From the NCBI GenBank assembly GCA_900552755.1, contig USAY01000126.1, positions 1 through 5,203 of the forward strand: DNA of 5,203 nt, in the 5' to 3' direction. The translations under genes were made by a program, and so were the position numbers. This document shows positions 1 to 5,203 of this stretch, one piece after another. The DNA is from an uncultured Collinsella sp. Its GTDB lineage: Bacteria > Actinomycetota > Coriobacteriia > Coriobacteriales > Coriobacteriaceae. How positions within the stretch are numbered: position 1 is the first letter of the stretch; every line of letters begins with the position of its first letter. The notes beneath the pieces are model-generated. The model did not search any database. It worked only from the letters and a program-made list of their open reading frames with translations, and was not told the origin of the DNA.

Positions 1-2339
1 TCGCCCAGGGCCTTGAGGATATCGGGCATGTCGAGATAGGCGCTGCGGTCGCCGCCCTTGGCAAGACCGGCATGATGCGCCTCATCGATAACGACAAAGC
101 CGATGCGGCCCGAACGCGCGAAGCGGTCACGGTGGATAGATAGGAACTCGGGCGTCGTGAGCACGATACCGGTGCGGCCCGAAGCTAGGCCGGCGAACAC
201 GTCATCGCGTGCGGCCTCCACGGTCTCGCCGGTCAGCACGCCAACGCCAATGCCAAGCGCGGCCATCGTCGACGAGAGGTGATAGGCCTGGTCGGCAACG
301 AGCGCGCGCAGCGGATAGACAAAGATGCTCGCACGCCCGCGAAGCACCGCCTCACGCGCGGCATGCACATGGAAGATGAGCGACTTGCCGCGGCCCGTTC
401 CCATAACCGCCAAGACACTCTGGTGATCGGCCAGGGCATCGAGCGCCTCGACCTGCGCGCGGTGCGGCTGGTTCGAGCCGATAAAGCTATGGATAAGCGA
501 GCGCGTCAGCTCGGTATAGGAAAGCTGGGCGAGCGTTTGGCGCTTGCGGGACTCCAAACGAAGACCGGCGTCCGCAGGCTCCACGCCGCGGCGAAGCTCA
601 CATGCCGGGTCATCAACGCTGGGCGCCGTGGTATCGCGGACCAAAACATCCTTGATCATGAGCTTTGGCTTTACGCGACCCTGCCAATGCTCGGCCACGG
701 CCTCGAACACCAAATCGACGGCGCTATCGCAATTGATGAGCTTATCGATCTGCGGCACGCGGAACATAATGGCCGGCACACTCGCGGCGCCATCGGTCGC
801 CACGAAGCGCATGTGCTCGCCGGTTTTGCCCACCACGGCGCGATCGCACATTGTCACGCCCTCGGCCGCCAACAGCGGCACCTTGTTGCCCTGGCCAAAC
901 GGCTCAAGACGGGAGATCTGCTCGATGGTCTCAATATTCAGCTCGGAGAGGTCGACGGTGGCGGCAACCTCGTCAGTGTCTTCAAAGTCCTCGGCGGGAA
1001 GCTCGGACAGCACGGCGGAAAGGCGACGACGGAACTCGTCGAGCTTGGACGCCTCGATGGTCACGCCCACCGCACCCGCATGTCCGCCACGACGAATCAG
1101 CAGATCGGAGCAGCGCTCGACAGCGTCGAACAGGTTGACCTTGCCCACCGAGCGACCCGAACCGCGAGCGATACCGTCTTCGATCGAGAACAGCAGCGCC
1201 GGCACGTGATAACGGTTGGTCAGGCGGCTCGCCACGATGCCCTTGACGCCCTCGTGCCAGCCCTCGCCACCCACGACGATGGCGCGACCGCCATCATAGG
1301 TCTCCTCGACCTTTGCCATGGCATCGCGCGTAAGCTCGGCCTCGATCTCGCGGCGTTGGCGGTTGATCTCCTCGAGCTCGGCCGCCAGCGCGCTTGCCTC
1401 GATAGGATCACGGGCAAGCAGCAGGTCGAGCGCCAGCTTGGGGTCGGCCATGCGGCCGGCGGCGTTCAAGCGGGGAATGAGCGAAAACGACAGGCCGTCG
1501 GCCGTAATGCTAGAGAGGTCGGCCTTGGCAAGTGCGGCAAGCGCGATATAGCCGGGGCGGGCGGTCACGCGCATCTGCTGGATGCCCTCGGCGACCAGTG
1601 CGCGGTTCTCGGGCGTGAGCGGCATCATGTCGGACACGGTGCCCAGCGCCGCGACCTCTATCAGCGAACGCCAATAAGACGGCTTGCCCAGACGCTCGCC
1701 CAGGACCTGCACCAGCTTGAGTGCCACGCCGGCACCGGCAAGCTCGCGCGAGGGACCCTCGTCCTCGAGCTTGGGGTCGGTCAGGGGCACGCCCTGCGGC
1801 ACCTGGTCGGAGGGCTCGTGATGGTCCGTGACCACCAAATCGATCCCCAGGCTCTCCAGATAGGAGACCTCTTCCTTGGCGGCAATGCCGTTATCGACGG
1901 TCACGATCAGCTGGGGGTGAGCGAGCTCGTTAACGCGGTCGAGTGCCGCGCGCGAAAGGCCGTAGCCCTCGTCAAAGCGATGCGGAATAAACGGCGTGAC
2001 ATTGGCGCCAAACGTGCGCAGCGCCTCGGTCAACAGGCAGGTCGACGTAATGCCGTCAACGTCAAAATCGCCAAAGACCGCGATGCGCTCGTGGTTGCGA
2101 ATGGCACGCTCGACGCGGTCGGCAACGACCGACATGCCCGGGATAATGAGTGGGTCGGCCCAGTCGCGATCGAGCGAAGGCGTCAAAAATAGCCGGCCTT
2201 CCTCAATGGATGTAATGCCGTGCGCAACCATAATGCGCGCCACCAGCCCGGGTATGCCCAGGCCAGCCGAAAGCTCCTTTTCGAGCTCGGGGTTTTGCTG
2301 AGCGACCGCCCAGCGATGCGTCGTCTTAAGCGATGACAT
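1..2339 (-). CDS. recJ: RecJ-type ssDNA exonuclease fused to a RecQ-like DExH helicase domain (3' end beyond window)
   Basis: RecJ degrades single-stranded DNA 5' to 3' in recombination and repair. My translation gives 779 uninterrupted codons running off the left edge. The N-terminal DHH domain shows motif I DFDVDG at 91-96, TVDNGI at 147-152, TDHHEP at 171-176, and LGTVSDMMPL at 232-241 with the metal-site aspartate D237. LIPRLNAAGRM (287-297) follows. The DHHA1 domain has GWHEGVKGIVASRL (360-373), GSGRS (393-397) and GGHAGAVG (418-425). An OB-like segment starts near RLEPFGQGN (477-485) and ends near 570. From about 605 a helicase begins: a RecQ motif-0-like stretch with Q629, Walker A GTGRGKS (647-653), motif Ia FVYPLRAL (673-680), TTPEF (728-732) and DEAH (752-755). 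Usual RecJ ends near 560-580 residues, so this is a fusion. Start: ATG at 2339 with a GGGGGTG ribosome-binding site. An in-frame GTG at 2384 lacks a site, and a TGA at 2390-2388 blocks longer versions. The helicase second half is not visible. Confidence 0.95.
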   Translation of the reverse strand, partial: MSSLKTTHRWAVAQQNPELEKELSAGLGIPGLVARIMVAHGITSIEEGRLFLTPSLDRDWADPLIIPGMSVVADRVERAIRNHERIAVFGDFDVDGITSTCLLTEALRTFGANVTPFIPHRFDEGYGLSRAALDRVNELAHPQLIVTVDNGIAAKEEVSYLESLGIDLVVTDHHEPSDQVPQGVPLTDPKLEDEGPSRELAGAGVALKLVQVLGERLGKPSYWRSLIEVAALGTVSDMMPLTPENRALVAEGIQQMRVTARPGYIALAALAKADLSSITADGLSFSLIPRLNAAGRMADPKLALDLLLARDPIEASALAAELEEINRQRREIEAELTRDAMAKVEETYDGGRAIVVGGEGWHEGVKGIVASRLTNRYHVPALLFSIEDGIARGSGRSVGKVNLFDAVERCSDLLIRRGGHAGAVGVTIEASKLDEFRRRLSAVLSELPAEDFEDTDEVAATVDLSELNIETIEQISRLEPFGQGNKVPLLAAEGVTMCDRAVVGKTGEHMRFVATDGAASVPAIMFRVPQIDKLINCDSAVDLVFEAVAEHWQGRVKPKLMIKDVLVRDTTAPSVDDPACELRRGVEPADAGLRLESRKRQTLAQLSYTELTRSLIHSFIGSNQPHRAQVEALDALADHQSVLAVMGTGRGKSLIFHVHAAREAVLRGRASIFVYPLRALVADQAYHLSSTMAALGIGVGVLTGETVEAARDDVFAGLASGRTGIVLTTPEFLSIHRDRFARSGRIGFVVIDEAHHAGLAKGGDRSAYLDMPDILKALG

Positions 2340-2391
2340 AGGCGCCCACCCCCGATAGGGGCAGGTCGCCGCGATACCTCTCACGGTTCAT
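2326..2391 (-). CDS. Possible 21-residue leader ORF overlapping the recJ start
   Basis: This short ORF reads MNRERYRGDLPL and ends ...GAYVIA, then TAA. Its ATG is preceded by AGAGGA with a 9-base spacer, arguably a better ribosome-binding site than that of recJ. It lies about 50 bases downstream of a consensus -10 box. It is in a different frame from recJ and overlaps the first 14 bases of recJ. The region that folds over the recJ ribosome-binding site lies wholly inside it. I infer a translated leader coupling recJ translation to its own. I do not recognise the peptide, and it has no run of a single amino acid that would suggest amino-acid attenuation. It could also be chance, since 21 codons is short. 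Confidence 0.35.
   Translation of the reverse strand: MNRERYRGDLPLSGVGAYVIA
2341..2370 (-). promoter_or_regulatory. Hairpin over the recJ ribosome-binding site
   Basis: In the recJ mRNA sense this 30-base segment can fold on itself, ending one base before the recJ ATG. Outer stem: GGCG with CGCC. After one mismatch there are two C-G pairs, then a 2x2 mismatch, then an inner stem CCCC with GGGG around a UAUC loop. The inner GGGG is the recJ ribosome-binding site. Folding would mask it, and ribosomes crossing the leader ORF would open it. The pairing was done by eye; no energy was computed. Confidence 0.4.
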
Positions 2392-2411
2392 AGCGATGAG
2401 TCCTCTGTGTA

Positions 2412-2429
2412 TGCCCGCTTCGGCAGGCA
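2412..2429 (-). promoter_or_regulatory. Small hairpin in the recJ leader
   Basis: In the minus-strand transcript, UGCCUGC and GCGGGCA pair (7 bp including one G-U) around a CGAA tetraloop, about 12 to 30 bases after the expected transcription start. There is no U-run after it, so it is not an intrinsic terminator. It may stabilise the 5' end of the message or be chance. Confidence 0.3.
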
Positions 2430-2447
2430 GATCTGTTGAACGGATTT

Positions 2448-2453
2448 ATTATA
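2448..2453 (-). promoter_or_regulatory. -10 box of the probable recJ promoter
   Basis: The minus strand reads TATAAT exactly, in an otherwise GC-rich stretch, placed so that transcription would begin near 2441, about 50 bases before the leader ORF ATG and 100 bases before the recJ ATG. The -35 region is poor: 17 bases upstream there is only CGATTT. A TTGCGT sits too close (13-base spacer). This is probably a sigma-A-type promoter with a weak -35. Confidence 0.55.
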
Positions 2454-2518
2454 CCGTGCAGCGCGGACGCAAATCGCCGCAGCACGCCGCGGTTTCGATA
2501 AACGATGCCGGTAATAGC

Positions 2519-2533
2519 CTCGAAATATTCGAG
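2519..2533. promoter_or_regulatory. Perfect 6-bp inverted repeat, possible operator
   Basis: CTCGAA-ATA-TTCGAG is a perfect palindrome with a 3-base centre, in the divergent intergenic region about 83 bases ahead of the transporter ATG. A second inverted pair, GACGC (2549-2553) and GCGTC (2560-2564), lies just downstream, and GACGCA is directly repeated at 2541 and 2549. No regulator gene is adjacent and I do not recognise the site. I could not find a convincing -35/-10 pair for the plus-strand gene, so the link to it is inference. Confidence 0.3.
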
Positions 2534-2615
2534 CGTTTCTGACGCACGGACGCATGCGAGCGTCTAGCATATCCATTCAAAACGGATTCACGAGCAAAGG
2601 GAGTCACAAGCGCAT

Positions 2616-3614
2616 ATGAAGCAATGGGTTGGACTGGGCAAATTTCTCGCGGGGCACATGCAGATCATCGTTCCGATTTGCGTGGCGCTCGGCGTGCTCT
2701 TTCCTCAGCAGATCGGCGTTCTCAAGCCCATCGTTCCCACCTTGTTTGCCTTCATGACGTTCCAAGGCGCGCTCAGCAACACCTTCCACCAGGTAGCTGA
2801 GGTGTTCCGCCGTCCCCTGCACCTGATTTTGGCGCTGCTGGTCTCGGCGGTGTTTATTCCCATAGCAGCCTATGCCATGGGGTCGTTGTTCTTTGGTTCA
2901 AACCCCAACCTTGTCTGCGGCATCGTGCTCGAGTACAGCGTACCCGTGGCAGTCACTGCCTTTATGTGGATTAGCATGTTCGGCGGCAACGGCCCGCTCG
3001 CGCTCACCATCATCCTGACGTCCTCGGTTATCTCGCCTGTGACGATTCCTCTTACGCTCAAGCTCTTGCTGGGCGCCACGGTCTCGATCGATGTGCCGAG
3101 CATGATGCAGAATATGGCCTTCATGATCGCCATACCCGCCGTGCTCGGTATCGTCATTAACGAACTCACGCGCGGCTGGGGTCATGAGAAACTCTCCCCC
3201 GCGCTCTCGCCCGCCTGCAAGTTCATGATGATGGGTGTCATCGCGTCCAACTCCACCGCCATGAGCGAGTACGTGCTGCACATGAATGTTGAGCGCTTGG
3301 AAGTCGCCCTCTTTATCCTTTCGTTCGCCATCAGCGGCTTTGTCGTCGGTTTTCTGGTCGCACGTGCGCTGCATCTGCCATATAGCGAGACGACTACCAT
3401 GTGCTTTACCTGCGGCATGCGCAATATCTCTTCGGGCGCCGTCATCGCCACGCAGTACTTTCCCGGCGAAGTCGTGTTTCCCGTCATGTGCGGAACGCTG
3501 TTTCAGCAGATACTCGCCTCGATTATCGGGCATCTCTTTGAGCGCCTAACCGGCGAGGAGCGCGCCAAACAGCGCAAGCGGGTCGAAGCCGGCCGCGACG
3601 CGATGGCACGCTAG
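2616..3614 (+). CDS. BASS-family (bile acid:sodium symporter superfamily) membrane transporter, substrate unknown
   Basis: This 332-residue integral membrane protein of the SBF/BASS superfamily moves organic anions across the cytoplasmic membrane. Hydrophobic segments lie near 16-30, 36-55, 68-90, 99-121, 127-150, 165-183, 203-215, 228-250, 260-282 and 286-305, fitting the usual 9-10 helices. The tail (309-332) is charged and cytoplasmic. The family signature is CGMRNISSGAVIA (266-278), matching the unwound-helix GMxN motif. The segment from P110 to the GGN at 123-125 corresponds to the PGG...SN...GD stretch of classic members, but the Ser-Asn pair is absent. Start: ATG at 2616 with GGGAG 12 bases upstream, a slightly long spacing; the length is normal. 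The gene is monocistronic, divergent from recJ and convergent with the cutC operon. Its substrate cannot be read from the sequence. Family membership is firm; the coupling ion is uncertain. Confidence 0.9.
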   Translation: MKQWVGLGKFLAGHMQIIVPICVALGVLFPQQIGVLKPIVPTLFAFMTFQGALSNTFHQVAEVFRRPLHLILALLVSAVFIPIAAYAMGSLFFGSNPNLVCGIVLEYSVPVAVTAFMWISMFGGNGPLALTIILTSSVISPVTIPLTLKLLLGATVSIDVPSMMQNMAFMIAIPAVLGIVINELTRGWGHEKLSPALSPACKFMMMGVIASNSTAMSEYVLHMNVERLEVALFILSFAISGFVVGFLVARALHLPYSETTTMCFTCGMRNISSGAVIATQYFPGEVVFPVMCGTLFQQILASIIGHLFERLTGEERAKQRKRVEAGRDAMAR

Positions 3615-3628
3615 GCAGCACGCTTTTC

Positions 3629-3645
3629 GCAGGCGTTCGCCTTGC
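3629..3645. terminator. Weak hairpin in the 30-base convergent gap
   Basis: GCAGGC-GTTC-GCCTTGC folds into a 6-bp stem with one bulged base. It occupies the gap between the stop of the transporter gene (3612-3614) and the stop of the GalT-like gene (3645-3647), so it could serve both strands. Neither strand has a T-run after the stem, so it is at best a weak or factor-dependent terminator. Confidence 0.25.
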
Positions 3646-4442
3646 TATGCGAGCGTTTCCAGATGTGCGCGTAGGCGCTCAGCATCGATATCGAGCGTGG
3701 TCTCGGCATTGACCTGGGCCAGACGATAGCCCACGAAGTAGGGCGATACCACCCAACGTGGCAGCGCCTTGGCAATGGTCCGGCCGTCCATGTGGTAGAA
3801 GAACAAGTTGTACGACTCCGCGCGACCGCCGTGGTGCTCGTGCAGGATATAGCGCAGGGCCACCTGAATCGCATCGGCAAACAGGTCCGCTTCGGCTTGG
3901 TCGCGGACGTCGTCGCTGGCGGCGATTCCCTGTGGAGCCGAGACGTTGACCTCAAAGAATCCCATAATCGGCTCGGTTGAGATGTTGACCGAGATTCTCC
4001 CCTGCTGCCAGACATTGATGCCTTCGAAATTGGCGGAAGTCAGCGAAGCATAGCCGTCCTCCTGTTCCAAGCCCACAATCTGCATGTGCGGATGGACCAG
4101 ACTGCCGCCCGAAAGCGGGCCTTTGTTCTTGTACATGAGCACACTGCGGTACTGTTGGGAATCAATCATCTGCTGCCAGCAGCCCAGGGCAAACCGCATC
4201 ACATGATGCAGCTCATCCGGTTCATAGGTCACCAGGTCGGCGTCGTGATTGGCCGACTCGATCAATACAGTCTGACGGGTGGCCCGCAAGGTCTTGAACT
4301 TATTCTCGAGCCAGATGCAGTCACCATCGCGCTGGATGATGTTGGCGAGCCCCTCCGTGTCGCAAAAGGGGCACGCGGTGCCAGGGCGACGATTATCGTC
4401 GGGCTTGCCGCTCGCCTGTTGAACGTCAAATACCAGCGCCAC
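3645..4442 (-). CDS. GalT/HIT-superfamily protein of the DUF4931 type
   Basis: This 265-residue soluble protein resembles galactose-1-phosphate uridylyltransferase (GalT) and matches what I know of DUF4931 proteins. Visible motifs are CPFC (24-27), WLENKFKTL (44-52), the strand QTVLIESANHD (57-67), SGGSLVHPHMQIVG (111-124) and YNLFFYHMDGR (211-221). In GalT the HPHxQ motif carries the nucleophilic histidine, here H119, which becomes nucleotidylated. C24, C27, H66 and H117 correspond to GalT zinc ligands by order and spacing, which is my inference. It is shorter than typical GalT (about 350 residues). A nucleotidyl transferase or hydrolase acting on a sugar phosphate or nucleotide is plausible, but no substrate can be named. 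Start: GTG at 4442 preceded by TGGAGG with an 8-base spacer. That site lies in the end of cutC, whose stop is three bases upstream, so translation is probably coupled. No leloir-pathway genes are in view. Confidence 0.88.
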   Translation of the reverse strand: MALVFDVQQASGKPDDNRRPGTACPFCDTEGLANIIQRDGDCIWLENKFKTLRATRQTVLIESANHDADLVTYEPDELHHVMRFALGCWQQMIDSQQYRSVLMYKNKGPLSGGSLVHPHMQIVGLEQEDGYASLTSANFEGINVWQQGRISVNISTEPIMGFFEVNVSAPQGIAASDDVRDQAEADLFADAIQVALRYILHEHHGGRAESYNLFFYHMDGRTIAKALPRWVVSPYFVGYRLAQVNAETTLDIDAERLRAHLETLA

Positions 4443-4456
4443 GGGTTATACCTCCA
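4443..4456 (-). promoter_or_regulatory. cutC stop / GalT-like ribosome-binding site junction
   Basis: The minus strand reads CTGGAGGTATAACCC directly before the GTG start. The last codons of cutC (Leu-Glu-Val-stop) contain the ribosome-binding site GGAGG of the next gene. Only three bases separate stop and start. This arrangement decides the GTG start and implies translational coupling of the pair. Confidence 0.7.
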
Positions 4457-5123
4457 GCGGCACGATCTTGGTGCCATGGAGCTCGGAGACGCCTAGCGCC
4501 GCCGCGACCGCGTCACGATTTGCCGTAGTGATGCCGCCGCCGGGAAGGATGGTCAAACGATCACCCGCATACTCGATTAAACGAGCCAGGTTTTCGAAGT
4601 TGTCCTCGATCGACGTACCGGCAGCGCCGCCATGCGTGAGGATGCGCGTAACGCCGCAGTCGGCAAGTGTATCAATCGCATCGAGCTGAGACTCGGGCGA
4701 GAGCTGGTCAAATGCCATGTGGAAGGTGATGTCGATGGGCTCACGCTTACATTCCTCGGTCGCGCAGCCCGTAGCCATAACGAGGGCGCCGAGGGTGAGC
4801 TCGTCGAGCGCCCAGCCGCCGGCACAGGGCTTACAGCAGCCAAAGACCAGGCCGTCAACGCCGGCGCTCACAGCAAGACCCAAGTCCATCTCCATCATGC
4901 GCAGCTCGTCCTGGTCGTAATGAAAGTCGCCACCACGCGGACGAATCATGCACATCACTCGCGCGTCGTGCTCGTGAGCGTAGCTGACTGTAGCGCTAAT
5001 AACGCCGGCGGAAGGCGTGGTGCCACCGACGGCGAGGTTGTCACACAGCTCAATGCGCCCCGCACCGGCCTCGATGGCCGCCGGCACCCGCTCAAAGTTC
5101 TCGGCACAAAACTCGTACAGCAT
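4446..5123 (-). CDS. cutC: CutC-family TIM-barrel protein (annotated as copper homeostasis)
   Basis: The protein has 225 residues; E. coli CutC has 248. Conserved CutC blocks are in order: RIELCDNLAVGGTTPSAGVI (23-42), MIRPRGGDFHY (59-69), DGLVFG (90-95), ITFHMAFD (132-139), VTRILTHGG (158-166), LTILPGGGIT (190-199) and ELHGTK (214-219). The fold is a cytoplasmic TIM barrel. The copper role comes from an E. coli phenotype that was later attributed at least partly to a small RNA (MicL) encoded at that locus, so the biochemical role is open. A loop around 96-125 has extra cysteines (C96, C97, C100, C120, C125) that I do not recall in E. coli CutC. Start: ATG at 5123, giving MLYEFCAENF, which aligns with the family N-terminus (E. 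coli MALLEICCYS) and has a GGGGG site 8 bases upstream. A longer ATG start at 5180 adds 19 unlike residues and has no clear site. First gene of a two-gene operon with the GalT-like gene. Confidence 0.92.
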   Translation of the reverse strand: MLYEFCAENFERVPAAIEAGAGRIELCDNLAVGGTTPSAGVISATVSYAHEHDARVMCMIRPRGGDFHYDQDELRMMEMDLGLAVSAGVDGLVFGCCKPCAGGWALDELTLGALVMATGCATEECKREPIDITFHMAFDQLSPESQLDAIDTLADCGVTRILTHGGAAGTSIEDNFENLARLIEYAGDRLTILPGGGITTANRDAVAAALGVSELHGTKIVPLEV

Positions 5124-5203
5124 AGATAGGCCCCCAAAGACAGCAGATGTTTTCCGACGGGCATTGTCACACATCCCCATGAAGTTGCGGTGGAATAGGG
5201 ACT
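5124..5203 (-). other. Region upstream of cutC, no gene seen
   Basis: These 80 bases at the right edge hold the ribosome-binding site of cutC and probably its promoter. The best -10 candidate is TGTGACAAT on the minus strand (core at 5163-5168, with a TG extension), but no matching -35 is apparent, so I rate it low. If it is real, transcription would begin near 5156 and the longer ATG start at 5180 could not be used. The upstream neighbour is outside the window. Confidence 0.25.

Noticed and set aside
279..2192. A 637-codon open frame on the plus strand
   Set aside because: It is antisense to the RecJ coding region, whose conserved motifs fix the minus strand. The translation is rich in His, Arg, Leu and Gly with no recognisable domain, as expected from a GC-rich complement.
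2444..2454. A plus-strand -10 box (TATTAT) in the same AT-rich island
   Set aside because: No -35 element at suitable spacing on the plus strand; the minus-strand TATAAT is the better reading.
2388..2576. A 62-codon minus-strand ORF in the recJ frame, ending in a TGA that overlaps the leader ORF start
   Set aside because: It has no ribosome-binding site, contains the TATAAT promoter element and is Arg-rich without recognisable features. It is probably noncoding.
2898..3533. A 211-codon minus-strand ORF antisense to the transporter
   Set aside because: The plus-strand frame gives a clear BASS membrane protein; the antisense product is a hydrophilic His/Asp/Arg-rich shadow.
4632..5129. A 165-codon plus-strand ORF antisense to cutC
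   Set aside because: CutC motifs on the minus strand are unambiguous; the plus-strand product shows no known motif.
5121..5180. A 19-residue N-terminal extension of CutC starting at the ATG at 5180
   Set aside because: The family N-terminus aligns at the ATG at 5123, which has a GGGGG ribosome-binding site; the extension is unlike the family and lacks a clear site.
1..5203. A defence island, phage or mobile system
   Set aside because: No integrase, transposase, terminal repeats, CRISPR repeats or toxin-antitoxin pair can be seen. The nuclease-helicase fusion has RecJ repair motifs rather than those of a known defence family.

Overview
The window is GC-rich DNA from a bacterial chromosome. 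The best guess is a Coriobacteriia member, most likely Collinsella or a close relative. This rests on the codon style, the very large RecJ with a helicase tail, and the gut-type BASS and DUF4931 proteins; it is recognition, not a database result. There are no rRNA or tRNA genes, insertion sequences, CRISPR arrays or phage genes. It looks like ordinary core or near-core chromosome.

Left part (1-2339, minus strand): the first 779 codons of a giant RecJ exonuclease. After a complete RecJ module (DHH, DHHA1 and OB-like parts), the same frame runs into a RecQ-like DExH helicase domain, which is cut by the window edge. Its 5' region is intricate. A consensus -10 box (TATAAT) lies at 2448-2453, followed by a short leader with a hairpin and a 21-codon ORF with a good ribosome-binding site. 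That ORF overlaps the recJ start and contains a hairpin that would hide the recJ ribosome-binding site.

Middle (2392-2615 and 2616-3614, plus strand): a divergent intergenic region, then a BASS-family (bile acid:sodium symporter superfamily) transporter of unknown substrate. Its sodium-site positions appear substituted.

Right part (3645-5123, minus strand): a two-gene operon. cutC (a TIM-barrel CutC-family protein) is followed after 3 bases by a GalT/HIT-like protein of the DUF4931 type, whose ribosome-binding site lies in the last codons of cutC. This operon converges on the transporter gene with a gap of only 30 bases. The tight coupling suggests that CutC and the GalT-like protein work together, perhaps on a sugar or nucleotide-sugar compound, but neither has an assigned reaction here. 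No functional link between recJ, the transporter and the cutC operon is evident.

The points most worth a second look are the RecJ-helicase fusion, the leader ORF and hairpin ahead of recJ, the altered ion-site residues in the BASS protein, and the cysteine-rich insertion in CutC.
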